A program made the position numbers and the translations under genes. Under the pieces are notes generated by a model. The model did not search any database. It had not been told where the DNA came from and was given only the letters and a program-made list of their open reading frames with translations. This document shows, piece after piece, positions 24,395 through 34,672 of a stretch of DNA of 64,000 bases. Within the stretch, counting starts at the first letter, position 1. Each line of letters begins with the position of its first letter. The stretch is from Saccharothrix luteola (GTDB lineage Bacteria > Actinomycetota > Actinomycetes > Mycobacteriales > Pseudonocardiaceae): the NCBI RefSeq assembly GCF_020859565.1, contig NZ_JAJHUO010000021.1:1-64000 (forward strand), given 5' to 3'.

Positions 24395-24400
24395 CGGGGC

Positions 24401-24709
24401 ATGGCGGTTGTGAAGATCAATGCGATCCACGTGCCCGACGGCTCGGGCCCGGAGCTGGAGAAGCGGTTCGCCGCGCGACTGGGCGCGGTGGACTCCGAGC
24501 CCGGCTTCCTCGGCTTCCAGCTCCTGCGGCCGGTCAAGGGCGACGACCGGTACTTCGTGGTCACGCAGTGGGAGACCGAGGAGGACTTCCAGAACTGGAT
24601 GGGCGGCCGGGCCAAGGAGGCGCACTCGGGCGAGCGCGCCAAGCCGGTCGGCACCGGGTCGGACCTGCTGGAGTTCGAGGTCGTGCTCAGCTCCGAAGCG
24701 AAGAAGTGA
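24401..24709 (+). CDS. mhuD: Heme-degrading monooxygenase (MhuD-like)
   Basis: A 102-residue ABM-fold protein nearly superimposable on mycobacterial MhuD (Rv3592) from its start MAVVKINAIHVPDGSGPE to LLEFEVVL. The three heme-pocket residues known from MhuD are kept: Asn near residue 7 (KINAI), Trp near 66 (NWMGG) and the heme-ligand His near 75 (EAHSGERA). MhuD opens heme to mycobilin and frees iron. The gene sits in the same neighbourhood as in M. tuberculosis, beside the Rv3591c-like hydrolase region. Confidence 0.93.
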   Translation: MAVVKINAIHVPDGSGPELEKRFAARLGAVDSEPGFLGFQLLRPVKGDDRYFVVTQWETEEDFQNWMGGRAKEAHSGERAKPVGTGSDLLEFEVVLSSEAKK

Positions 24710-24734
24710 TCCCCCCGGAAGTGTCATCCCAGCG

Positions 24735-25532
24735 GTGAACGAGGCGCTCGACCGCGCGGCGGAGCTGATCTCCTCCGCCGACGCGGTGCTGGTGTGCGCG
24801 GGCGCGGGGATCGGCGTCGACTCCGGCCTGCCCGACTTCCGCGGCGCGACCGGCTTCTGGCAGGCGTACCCGCCCTACGAGCGGCTCGGGCTGCGGTTCG
24901 AGGAACTCGCCGACCCGGTGCACTTCGCGGAGGACCCGACGCTCGCGTGGGGCTTCTACGGGCACCGGCTCGACCTGTACCGGCGCACGGTGCCGCACGA
25001 CGGGTTCCGCGTGCTGCGGGAGTGGGGCGCGCGGGTGTTCACGTCGAACGTGGACGGCCAGTTCCAGCGCGCCGGGTTCGCCGACGTGGCCGAGGTGCAC
25101 GGGTCGATCCACCACCTGCAGTGCGTGGAGCCGTGCACGGACGACGTGTGGCCCGCCGACGACGTCGTGGTGGACGTGGACCCCGGGTCGATGCGCGCGA
25201 CCGGGCCGCTGCCGTCGTGCCGCAACTGCGGTGGGCTCGCGCGGCCGAACATCCTCATGTTCGGCGACTGGTCGTGGGTCGGCGGGCCGTCGCAGAAGGC
25301 GTTGGACGCCCTGGCGCAGTGGCGGCGCGCGCACCGGAACCTCGCCGTGCTCGAACTCGGGGCGGGTGTCGCGGTGCCGACCGTGCGGCGTCAGGCGGAG
25401 CTGGCCAGTGCCGCGTCGGGCGCGCTGATCAGGATCAACCCGCGCGAGCCGGAGGTGCGGCACGGGCGCGGCGTGTCGTTGCCGATGGGCGCGTTGGCGG
25501 CGATCACCGAGCTGGCACGACGAATCGGGTGA
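24735..25532 (+). CDS. Sir2 family NAD-dependent deacylase-like protein
   Basis: A 265-residue sirtuin. The NAD-binding motif GAGIGVDSGLPDFRG lies near residues 19-33; TSNVDGQFQRAG and the catalytic His in VHGSIHHL lie near 103-125. Zinc-type cysteines occur as CVEPC and CRNCGG. The second Cys pair and small domain suggest zinc binding, but spacing is unusual (36 residues between pairs with an acidic insert). The GTG at 24735 is the only start in frame before the NAD motif. The last 29 bp overlap the convergent nuclease gene. Confidence 0.85.
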   Translation: MNEALDRAAELISSADAVLVCAGAGIGVDSGLPDFRGATGFWQAYPPYERLGLRFEELADPVHFAEDPTLAWGFYGHRLDLYRRTVPHDGFRVLREWGARVFTSNVDGQFQRAGFADVAEVHGSIHHLQCVEPCTDDVWPADDVVVDVDPGSMRATGPLPSCRNCGGLARPNILMFGDWSWVGGPSQKALDALAQWRRAHRNLAVLELGAGVAVPTVRRQAELASAASGALIRINPREPEVRHGRGVSLPMGALAAITELARRIG

Positions 25533-26475
25533 CCACGGCCCGGTGGTCCGAGCCGGGGATGTCGACCACCGTGAACTCCTCCACCGGGCACCGCTCGTCG
25601 ACCAGCACGTGGTCGATGGCCACCGGCGGCGGCCACAGCGCGCCGGACGGCCAGGTCGGGTCCAGGCCCGCGCCCACCTGGTCGGCCGCGTCGACGTAGC
25701 CGGTGTTGAGCAGCCGGCGCAGGCCCACGTGGTCCAGGGTGGCGTTGAAGTCGCCCGCGAGTACGCGCACCGGCCCGTCCAGCTCCCGTTCCGGCAGGCC
25801 CGCCATGTCCCGCTGCCAGTTCTCCGGCCCGGCGTCGACCACCGGCGGCAGCGGGTGCACGGACAGCACCTCCAGGTCCTCGCCGGGCACGTCGACCAGC
25901 GCGCCCGCCTGGCGCAACGTGCTGGGCGGCGTGAGCGTGCGCGGGAACACCGGGTAGCGCGACGCGACGCCGGAGCCGGAGCCGCCCGGCTCGTCCAGGA
26001 AGTGCCGGTACGGCAGCACCTCGGCCAGGCCCGCGCGCTCGAGGTCGCGCACCATCTCCGGGGTCAGCTCCTGCAACGTGAGCACGTCGACGTCGTGCGC
26101 CTTCACCGCCGCCACCACCACCTCCGCGTCGGCCATCCCGACCAGCAGGTTCGCCGCCATCACGGTGACCTCCTGGCCGACGCCGACCGGCCGTGAGTCG
26201 GGGAACGCCCGCGGCGCGACCGCCGCCACCAGCACCACCGCGACCAGCAACGTCACCGTGCCGACCGCCCAGCGCCGCAGCAGCAGCGCCAGCGCGCCCA
26301 GCGCCACGCCCGCCGCCGTGAAGTAGGGCGTGAGGGCGGTCGTGGCGAGCATGTGCCGGGTGCCGTCGATGCCGAGCAGCCGGGTGAACGCCGCGAGCAG
26401 GAACGCGATGGCCGCCACCACCAGCAGGAACGTCGTCCCCTTGCGCCTGGTGCGGCGTTCCTCGATGTCGACCAC
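25504..26475 (-). CDS. Membrane-anchored endonuclease/exonuclease/phosphatase (EEP) protein
   Basis: A 323-residue protein with hydrophobic segments within about the first 95 residues and an EEP domain at about 105-320. The catalytic features are NLLVG with LQELTPE (metal Glu), GDFNAT (Asp-x-Asn) and a terminal GSDHRAV (Asp-His). EEP proteins cleave phosphodiesters of DNA, RNA or lipids; this one should act outside the membrane. The GTG at 26475 is only 18 bp from the divergent pcp gene. The open frame continues 221 codons upstream through pcp without meaning. Confidence 0.87.
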   Translation of the reverse strand: MVDIEERRTRRKGTTFLLVVAAIAFLLAAFTRLLGIDGTRHMLATTALTPYFTAAGVALGALALLLRRWAVGTVTLLVAVVLVAAVAPRAFPDSRPVGVGQEVTVMAANLLVGMADAEVVVAAVKAHDVDVLTLQELTPEMVRDLERAGLAEVLPYRHFLDEPGGSGSGVASRYPVFPRTLTPPSTLRQAGALVDVPGEDLEVLSVHPLPPVVDAGPENWQRDMAGLPERELDGPVRVLAGDFNATLDHVGLRRLLNTGYVDAADQVGAGLDPTWPSGALWPPPVAIDHVLVDERCPVEEFTVVDIPGSDHRAVVTRFVVPAR

Positions 26476-26481
26476 GCGATC

Positions 26482-26488
26482 TAGTCTG
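26482..26488. promoter_or_regulatory. Second overlapping pair of leaderless -10 elements
   Basis: TAGTCT (26482-26487) ends 6 nt before the pcp GTG at 26494. On the other strand CAGACT (26488-26483) ends 7 nt before the EEP GTG at 26475. They overlap by five bases. Confidence 0.4.
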
Positions 26489-26493
26489 CCCGA

Positions 26494-27126
26494 GTGGACG
26501 TGTTGCTGACGGGGTTCGAGCCGTTCGGCGGGGAGCGCACCAACCCGTCGTGGGACGCGGTCGACGTGGTGCGACCGGACGGTTACCGCCTGGTGAAGTT
26601 GCGCCTGCCGTGCGTGTTCGGCGAGTCGATCGCCGTGCTGCGCGACGTCCTCGCCGCCCGCCGCTACGACCTCGTCGTGTGCGTCGGGCAGGCGGGTGGA
26701 CGGGCCGGGATCACGCCGGAGCGCGTCGCGGTGAACCTGGACGACGCCCGGATCCCGGACAACGCGGGCGCGCGGCCCATCGACGAGCCGGTGGCGCCCG
26801 GCGGGCCGGCGGCGTACTTCACCGGGCTGCCGGTGAAGGCGTGCGTGGCGGCGTTGGAGGCCGAGGGCATCCCGGCGTCGGTGTCGCACTCGGCGGGCAC
26901 GTTCGTGTGCAACCACGTGTTCTACGGCCTCATGCACCTGATCGCGACCGAGCACCCGGACGTGCGCGGCGGGTTCGTGCACGTGCCGTTCTCGCCCGAG
27001 CAGGCCGAGGCGGGCGGTCACCCCAACCTGCCCGTCGCCACGACGGCGCGGGCGCTGGAGCTGATCGTCCGCACGTCGCTGACCACGTCCACCGACCTGC
27101 GCGTCACCGCCGGCACCCTGCACTGA
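26494..27126 (+). CDS. pcp: Pyroglutamyl-peptidase I
   Basis: A 210-residue cysteine peptidase of family C15 that removes N-terminal pyroglutamate. The N-terminal motif LLTGFEPFGGERTNPSW is diagnostic. The catalytic Cys lies in SHSAGTFVCNHVFYGLMH near residue 138, the Glu near residue 79 (TPERVAVNLDDAR region) and the His near 170 (FVHVPFSPEQ). The GTG start has a leaderless -10 element overlapping that of the divergent nuclease gene. It is followed by a strong bidirectional hairpin. Confidence 0.93.
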   Translation: MDVLLTGFEPFGGERTNPSWDAVDVVRPDGYRLVKLRLPCVFGESIAVLRDVLAARRYDLVVCVGQAGGRAGITPERVAVNLDDARIPDNAGARPIDEPVAPGGPAAYFTGLPVKACVAALEAEGIPASVSHSAGTFVCNHVFYGLMHLIATEHPDVRGGFVHVPFSPEQAEAGGHPNLPVATTARALELIVRTSLTTSTDLRVTAGTLH

Positions 27127-27149
27127 CCCGGCGCCCACCGGCCGGAACG

Positions 27150-27185
27150 CGAAACGCCCCCCGGGCGGACCCGGGGGGCGTTTCG
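27150..27185. terminator. Bidirectional terminator between pcp and clpC
   Basis: A perfect 16-bp stem (CGAAACGCCCCCCGGG at 27150-27165 and complement at 27170-27185) closes a 4-nt loop. It serves both convergent genes. Confidence 0.88.
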
Positions 27186-27198
27186 GTCGATCGTCACA

Positions 27199-29757
<2,559 letters not shown>

Positions 29758-29963
29758 TCGCACTCCCTGACTGCTGCGCCGGCGGTCCTCGGGCTCACCC
29801 CTGGCCGACCGTCTGGCTGACCGTTGGAGAGCGCGGCACCGTGGGACCACTGTAGTCGTCAGCCCCGACACTCTCAGTTCCCGATCGCAGGCAGCCGTCT
29901 TCGGGGATCTCTGACATCGGTATCAACGCGTGATCTGCCAGCGGGATTCCACGGAACGGACGT

Positions 29964-29982
29964 TGTCCGCTGAGCGCGAACA
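29964..29982. promoter_or_regulatory. Candidate ClgR binding site upstream of clpC
   Basis: The core CGCTGAGCGCGAA (29968-29980) fits the ClgR consensus CGCYNANRGCGWW at all but one position. ClgR activates clp genes in actinobacteria, and the site lies about 210 bp before clpC. Confidence 0.5.
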
Positions 29983-30033
29983 TTCAGCCGTTCGGCGACA
30001 CCGGGGGTGACCGGGGTCACCGAGGCGGTGCAA

Positions 30034-30068
30034 GTTAGGGGAACCTCGGTAAGGTTAGGCAAGCCTCA
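30034..30068. promoter_or_regulatory. Tandem iron boxes (IdeR/DmdR type)
   Basis: TAAGGTTAGGCAAGCCTCA at 30050-30068 matches 15 of 19 positions of the IdeR/DmdR consensus TTAGGTTAGGCTAACCTAA. A second weaker copy, GTTAGGGGAACCTCG, lies immediately upstream at 30034-30048. Binding of the iron-loaded repressor would silence the fhuF-like gene when iron is plentiful. Confidence 0.75.
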
Positions 30069-30108
30069 ACCCAAGCGAGCATCTCCAACCGACGAGGACC
30101 TTCTGGAC

Positions 30109-30909
30109 ATGACCGTACCGGCGCGGACGACGGTGTGCGACGTGACGACCCCCGTCGCGCGGTCGCTCGGGCAGGTGTCGCTGTACGAGGGTTTCGAGGT
30201 GCGGTTCGGCCTGCCGGCCGAGCGTGGCGACTGGGTCCTGTGCTCGGAGTTCACCGGCGAGCCGCAGCGGTTCGACGCGTGGCGCAAGGCGCTGGCGGAG
30301 TGGCTGCGGGAGCAGCACGGCGAGGCGCCCGAGCGCACCACGGCCGGTTACGTCATGAGCTGGTACCTCAACGTCGTCGGCGTGCTGGGCGGGCTGCTGT
30401 TCCACACCGCGCGGCGGGTGCCGTCGCTGCGGCCGGCCGACGTGGCGATCAAGGTGGCGGCCGGTGGCCGGCCGCACGTGGTCGGGGTGGCGTTGCTGAA
30501 CGACGAGTTCGCGTGCCTGCCGGACGACCCGGAGGCCGACCACCCGGCGGCGACGGTGGTGGCCGACGAGACGGCGTTGGCGGCGTTGCTGAGGGCCCGG
30601 TTCGCGGCGCACAGCGCGCAGTTCGTGGGCGCGTTCGGGCCGACCGTGCGGCTGGGGCGGCGGATGCTGTGGGCGGCGGCTACGGACGCGCTGGACAGCG
30701 CGGCGTGGACGGCGGGCCAGGTGTGCGGCGACGAGACGGCGGGCGTGATGGACTCGGCGCTGCTGCTGCCGGCCAAGCTCGACCCGTTCACCTCGGCGTC
30801 GACCCTGAAGGCGACGGACACGGGCTGGACCCGCCGCCGCGAGAGCTGCTGCTTCCACTTCGTGCTGCCGAACGCCGACGCCTGCGCCACCTGCCCCCGC
30901 GTCTGCTGA
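30109..30909 (+). CDS. FhuF-like [2Fe-2S] ferric-siderophore reductase
   Basis: A 266-residue protein ending in the FhuF cluster-binding pattern C-C-x10-C-x2-C (cysteines near 247, 248, 259 and 262; a fifth Cys is the last residue). FhuF proteins reduce ferric siderophores in the cytoplasm so that iron is released. The ATG at 30109 is preferred because the earlier in-frame start at 30007 would span the iron boxes. The convergent neighbour is a FecCDE-type siderophore importer, a matching partner. Confidence 0.88.
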   Translation: MTVPARTTVCDVTTPVARSLGQVSLYEGFEVRFGLPAERGDWVLCSEFTGEPQRFDAWRKALAEWLREQHGEAPERTTAGYVMSWYLNVVGVLGGLLFHTARRVPSLRPADVAIKVAAGGRPHVVGVALLNDEFACLPDDPEADHPAATVVADETALAALLRARFAAHSAQFVGAFGPTVRLGRRMLWAAATDALDSAAWTAGQVCGDETAGVMDSALLLPAKLDPFTSASTLKATDTGWTRRRESCCFHFVLPNADACATCPRVC

Positions 30910-30915
30910 CCCGGC

Positions 30916-31092
30916 GTGTCGAACCTCCAGCGCCCGCGTGTCGAACCTCCAGGTCGCGCGTGTCGAACCTTCAGCGCCCGCGTGTCGAACCTTCAGGACC
31001 CCCGAGTTCAACACTCAGGTCGGCTCGCGTGTCCTGAACGTTGAATTCGGGGGTCCTGAGCGTTCGACACGCGGGACCTGAAGGTTCGACAC
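30916..31092. repeat. Mirror-symmetric 22-bp repeat array B (5+3 units)
   Basis: GTGTCGAAC-type cores start at 30916, 30938, 30960, 30982 and 31004 (last one GAGTTCAAC). Inverted cores start at 31040, 31062 and 31084. All steps are exactly 22 bp and the two halves mirror each other about position 31026. The innermost arms pair as a 17-bp stem with one mismatch (GGACCCCCGA.. with ..TCGGGGGTCC). The array fills the whole gap between two convergent genes and could end transcription from both. Confidence 0.88.
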
Positions 31093-31097
31093 GCGGG

Positions 31098-31889
31098 TCA
31101 GTGGTGGTGGCTGATGGGGATGACCAGCGGGGTGTGGGAGACCGGGTCGGGGACGACGCGGGCGGTCAGGCCGAAGACGTCCAGCAGGTTCGGTTCGGTC
31201 AGCACGTCGGACGGGGCGCCGGACACGACGATCCGGCCGGCCTTCATCGCGACCAGGCGGTCCGCGTAACGGGCGGCCAGGTTCAGGTCGTGCAGGACCA
31301 TCACCACGGTCCGGCCGAAGTCCCGGTGCAGCCGGCGCACGAGGTCCAGCACGTCGATCTGGTGCGCCAGGTCCAGGTAGGTCGTCGGCTCGTCCAGCAG
31401 CAGCAGGTCCGTGCCCTGCGCCAACGCCATCGAGATCCACGCCCGCTGCCGCTGCCCGCCGGACAGCTCGTCCACGGTCCGGTCGGCCAGCTCCGCCATC
31501 CCCGTCATCTCCAGGGCCGAGGCCACCGCCGCCTCGTCCTCCGGCGACCACTGCCGGTACCACGCCTGGTGCGGGTGCCGCCCGCGCGCCACCAGCTCGG
31601 CCACGGTCAGCCCCTCGGGCGCTTGCGGCGACTGCGGCAGCATCGCCAGCACCTTCGCCACCTCACGGGTGGGCGTCCGGTCGATCCGCTTGCCGTCCAG
31701 CACCACCGCGCCCGCACGCGCGGGCAGCAGCCGCCCCAGAGCGCGCAGCAACGTCGACTTGCCGCACCCGTTGGGCCCGATCACCGCCGTCACCGAACCG
31801 GACAGCACGTCCAGATCCAGCCCGGACACCACCAGCCGCTCCCCGTACCCCACGGACAGCGACTGCGCCTGCAGCCGAACAGCGGTCAT
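31098..31889 (-). CDS. Siderophore ABC transporter ATPase (FecE/FepC-like)
   Basis: A 263-residue ATPase: Walker A GPNGCGKSTLL near residue 39, signature LSGGQRQRAWISMALAQ, Walker B LLLLDEPTTYLD, and switch VLHDLNLAARYADR. The pattern LLDEPTTYLDLAHQ and the His-rich tail (ISHHH) are typical of iron-siderophore importers. Its ATG overlaps the stop of the upstream permease (ATGA). It is the last gene of a three-gene operon controlled by an iron box. No binding protein is encoded here. Confidence 0.93.
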   Translation of the reverse strand: MTAVRLQAQSLSVGYGERLVVSGLDLDVLSGSVTAVIGPNGCGKSTLLRALGRLLPARAGAVVLDGKRIDRTPTREVAKVLAMLPQSPQAPEGLTVAELVARGRHPHQAWYRQWSPEDEAAVASALEMTGMAELADRTVDELSGGQRQRAWISMALAQGTDLLLLDEPTTYLDLAHQIDVLDLVRRLHRDFGRTVVMVLHDLNLAARYADRLVAMKAGRIVVSGAPSDVLTEPNLLDVFGLTARVVPDPVSHTPLVIPISHHH

Positions 31890-32965
31890 ACCCGTGCCTC
31901 CCGGCGACTGCGGACGAGCAGGTACATCAGGTAAGGGGCGCCGAGCACCGCCGTCACCACGCCGACCGGCAGCTCGAACCCGCCGAACGCGAGCCGCGCG
32001 ACCAGGTCCGACACGACCACCAGCAGCCCGCCGACCACGGCCGACCCGAGCAGCGGCGGCGTGGCGGTCCCGGCCACCCGCAGCGCGATCTGCGGCGACG
32101 CCAGCGCCACGAACGCCACCGGTCCGGCCGAAGCCGTGGCCACGGCGGCCAGCACGACCGCGATCAGCAGCATCACGCTGCGGGCCCCGTTGAGCCGCAC
32201 GCCGAGCCCGCGCACGGTGTCGTCGTCGAACTGCAGCGCGCCCAGCAGCCGCGAGCCGACCAGGGCCGCCGGGATCAGCACCGCCAGCGCCAGCCCGACC
32301 GGCACGACGTGCTCCCACCCGCGCCCGTTCAGGCTGCCGGTGATCCACACCATCACCCGCGCCGCGTCGGTCACGTCGCCGACGGTCAGCAGGTAGTGGG
32401 TGAAGTTGCCGGTCACCGCCGAGACGCCGATGCCGACGAGCACCAGCCGGAACCCCTCGATCCCCCGCCGCCACGCCAGCCCGTAGACCAGCAGCCCCGC
32501 CAGCAGCCCACCGCCCAGCGCCGCCAGCGGCACGCCGACCGCCGCCACCGTCCCGCCGACCGCGCCCATCGACCCGGCGAACGTGATCACGGTGACCGCG
32601 CCGGCCCCAGCGCCCCACGTCACGCCGAGGATGTCCGGGCTCGCCAACGGGTTGCGCGCGATCGACTGGAACACCGCGCCCGCCACGCCGAGCGCCGCGC
32701 CGACGAACACCCCGGTCAACGCTCGCGGCAGCCGCAGGTCGAGCACGATGAACCGCTGCCCGCGCTGACCGCCGCCCAGCAGCACGTCGAACACCTGCCC
32801 CAACGGGATCGGGAAGTCGCCGCGGGCGACGCTCACCGCACCCGCGAGCACCACCAGCGCCAGCCCCGCGGCCACCACGGCGAACGGCCGCCAGCGCAGC
32901 GGCCCCGACACGGGCCCGACCCGGAAACCCCTGGTCAAGGTCACCTTGTCGACAACGCCCCTCAC
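31886..32965 (-). CDS. FecCD family siderophore permease (second)
   Basis: A 359-residue permease with about ten hydrophobic segments. Family motifs include LRLPRALTGVFVGAALGVAG near residue 75 and GPVAFVALASPQIALRV near 275. It pairs with the upstream permease as a heterodimeric iron-siderophore channel. Its GTG (32965-32963) overlaps the upstream TGA (GTGA), and its own stop overlaps the ATPase start, so the three genes are translationally chained. Confidence 0.92.
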   Translation of the reverse strand: MRGVVDKVTLTRGFRVGPVSGPLRWRPFAVVAAGLALVVLAGAVSVARGDFPIPLGQVFDVLLGGGQRGQRFIVLDLRLPRALTGVFVGAALGVAGAVFQSIARNPLASPDILGVTWGAGAGAVTVITFAGSMGAVGGTVAAVGVPLAALGGGLLAGLLVYGLAWRRGIEGFRLVLVGIGVSAVTGNFTHYLLTVGDVTDAARVMVWITGSLNGRGWEHVVPVGLALAVLIPAALVGSRLLGALQFDDDTVRGLGVRLNGARSVMLLIAVVLAAVATASAGPVAFVALASPQIALRVAGTATPPLLGSAVVGGLLVVVSDLVARLAFGGFELPVGVVTAVLGAPYLMYLLVRSRREARV

Positions 32966-33951
32966 AGCTTCACCAGCTTCCGCCGCCGCACCAGGGCGAT
33001 GAAGAACGGCGCGCCGACCAGCGCCATCACGACGCCGACCTCCAACTCGCCCGGCCTCGTCACGACCCGTCCGACGACGTCCGCGACCAGCAGCACGATC
33101 GCGCCGATCACCCCGGCGAACGGCAGCAGCCACCGGTGGTCCGGCCCGGTCAGCGCCCGCGCCGCGTGCGGCACGACGAGCCCGAGGAACCCGATCGGCC
33201 CGCACACCGCCACCGCGCCGCCCACCAGCAACGTCGTCGCGACCACGCCGACGACCCTGGTCGCCGCCACCCGCTGCCCCAGCGACCTGGCCACGTCGTC
33301 ACCGAGCGCCAGCGCGTTCAGCCCGGGCGCGTTGGCCGCCGCCAGCACGAGCCCGAGCACCAGGAACGGCAGCACCTGCCACAGCACGACGAGGTCCCGC
33401 CCGGCGATGCCGCCGACCTGCCAGAACCGGAACGCGTCGAGGCTCTGCCGGTCCAGCAGCACGATCGCGGACACCAGCCCGTGCATGAGCGCGCTCACCG
33501 CCGCGCCGGCCAACGCCAACGTCACCGGCGTCGGCCCGGTGCGCCCCGACCCCAGCAGGAACACCACGACGCTGGCCACGAGCGCGCCGCCGAACGCGAA
33601 CCACACGTACCCGTAGAGGCTGGTCACGCCGAGCGTGAAGATCGACAGCACGACCGCGAACGCCGCGCCCTGCGTGACGCCGAGGATGCCCGGGTCGGCC
33701 AGCGGGTTGCGGGTGTGGCCCTGCATCAGCGCGCCGCCGACGCCCAGCGCGACACCGACCGCGATGCCGAGCAACGTGCGCGGCACCCGCAGTTCGCGGA
33801 CGACGATGTCGTTCTCGAGGCCCGTCGGCGAGGTCAACGCGTGCCAGACGTCCGCGATCGGGATGTCCTTCGCGCCGATGGCGACGCTGGCGAGCGCGAC
33901 CAGGGCCAGGAGTCCGACGAGCAGGGCCAGGCGGGTGGGGCGGAGGGCCAC
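32962..33951 (-). CDS. FecCD family siderophore permease (first)
   Basis: A 329-residue permease with about nine or ten hydrophobic segments and motifs LRVPRTLLGIAVGVALGVGG and GPIGFLGLVVPHAARAL. The GTG at 33951 is chosen because GGGAGGAG lies 8 nt upstream; the frame opens six codons earlier at 33969, but that start would sit on the ribosome-binding site. It is the first gene of the operon, with an iron box about 36 bp upstream. Confidence 0.9.
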   Translation of the reverse strand: MALRPTRLALLVGLLALVALASVAIGAKDIPIADVWHALTSPTGLENDIVVRELRVPRTLLGIAVGVALGVGGALMQGHTRNPLADPGILGVTQGAAFAVVLSIFTLGVTSLYGYVWFAFGGALVASVVVFLLGSGRTGPTPVTLALAGAAVSALMHGLVSAIVLLDRQSLDAFRFWQVGGIAGRDLVVLWQVLPFLVLGLVLAAANAPGLNALALGDDVARSLGQRVAATRVVGVVATTLLVGGAVAVCGPIGFLGLVVPHAARALTGPDHRWLLPFAGVIGAIVLLVADVVGRVVTRPGELEVGVVMALVGAPFFIALVRRRKLVKL

Positions 33952-33986
33952 GGCGCTTGCTCCTCCCACGGCGACCCGACCTTCGG

Positions 33987-34005
33987 TGAGGTAAGCCTAA
34001 CCGAA
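33987..34005. promoter_or_regulatory. Iron box (IdeR/DmdR type) of the siderophore importer
   Basis: The minus strand reads TTCGGTTAGGCTTACCTCA, matching 16 of 19 positions of TTAGGTTAGGCTAACCTAA. It lies 36 bp before the first permease start, where a bound repressor would block transcription. Confidence 0.8.
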
Positions 34006-34134
34006 CACGGTCCGATCACCGCCGAGCACGCTCCGTGCCGCCGAACGGTCGAGCAGTCGATCACCTGAGTGCGCGACGACGAACGCATAATGGATCTTCA
34101 CAACCGGCGATCGCGAGTCCCGAAAAACAACCGA

Positions 34135-34160
34135 GGGGCGCCGGAGGATTCCGGCGCCCC
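34135..34160 (-). terminator. Terminator of lsr2
   Basis: GGGGCGCCGGA (34135-34145) pairs with TCCGGCGCCCC (34150-34160) around a 4-nt loop. Reading the minus strand, the hairpin is followed by GTTGTTTTTCG, a good T-rich tail. Confidence 0.88.
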
Positions 34161-34210
34161 TTCGTCGATTGACGTAATTGCCGTGGCCTGCGCCACGTGC
34201 ACAACTCGCG

Positions 34211-34558
34211 TCAGCCCTGCTGGTGGTAAGCCTCCAGCACCTCGGCCGGGATGCGCCCGCGATCGGAGACCTTCATCCCCTGCTTGCGCGCCCACTCCCG
34301 AATGGCCTGGTTCTGCTCGCGATCCGCCGAAGCCGGACGAGCTGCCTTCACACCGGCCGGACGACCCGGGCCGCGCTTGCGACCGCCCGCCTTGCGGGCA
34401 CTGGCGACGAAGTCGGCGAGAGCGTCGCGGAGCCTGCCCGCATTGCTCGCGGAAAGGTCGATCTCGTAGGACACGCCGTCCAATCCGAAGCCGACCGTCT
34501 CCTCCGCCTTCCCACCGTCCAGGTCATCGACCAGGGTCACGGTGACCTTCTGCGCCAT
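34211..34558 (-). CDS. lsr2: Nucleoid-associated protein Lsr2
   Basis: A 115-residue xenogeneic silencer that bridges AT-rich DNA. The N-terminal dimerisation half ([16 protein letters not shown] to about residue 60) is followed by a basic linker ([12 protein letters not shown]). The C-terminal DNA-binding domain has the minor-groove clamp RGR in [15 protein letters not shown] near residue 99. A strong site AGGAGG precedes the ATG. It stands in the clpC-lsr2-lysS order seen in M. tuberculosis, with the siderophore importer inserted before it. Confidence 0.97.
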   Translation of the reverse strand: MAQKVTVTLVDDLDGGKAEETVGFGLDGVSYEIDLSASNAGRLRDALADFVASARKAGGRKRGPGRPAGVKAARPASADREQNQAIREWARKQGMKVSDRGRIPAEVLEAYHQQG

Positions 34559-34672
34559 GCGTATCCTCCTGGACTCGAATGCGCGGTGTTCCCCGACCGC
34601 GACCTAAAGCATTGGCGAGTGCAGGTTAGCGCACAACTGGAGGAATGCGCCGCCTGGAGTCCGAGAAGTTAC

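Larger units (their letters stand above)
29758..30108. other. Intergenic region between clpC and fhuF-like genes
   Basis: This 351-bp divergent region holds no gene. It carries the clpC ribosome-binding site next to 29757, a ClgR-like box at 29968-29980, and two iron-box-like palindromes at 30034-30048 and 30050-30068 before the fhuF-like start. An open frame from 30007 reads into fhuF but would overlap the iron boxes. Confidence 0.6.

Noticed and set aside
24735-25532. The Sir2 gene as a defence-type (NAD-depleting) sirtuin system
   Set aside because: No Argonaute, SIR2-associated or other defence gene is adjacent; the neighbours are housekeeping hydrolases and the protein is a stand-alone sirtuin.
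30007-30108. An N-terminal extension of the FhuF-like protein
   Set aside because: It would be encoded across two iron boxes and gives a sequence without family similarity; the ATG at 30109 starts a normal-length protein.
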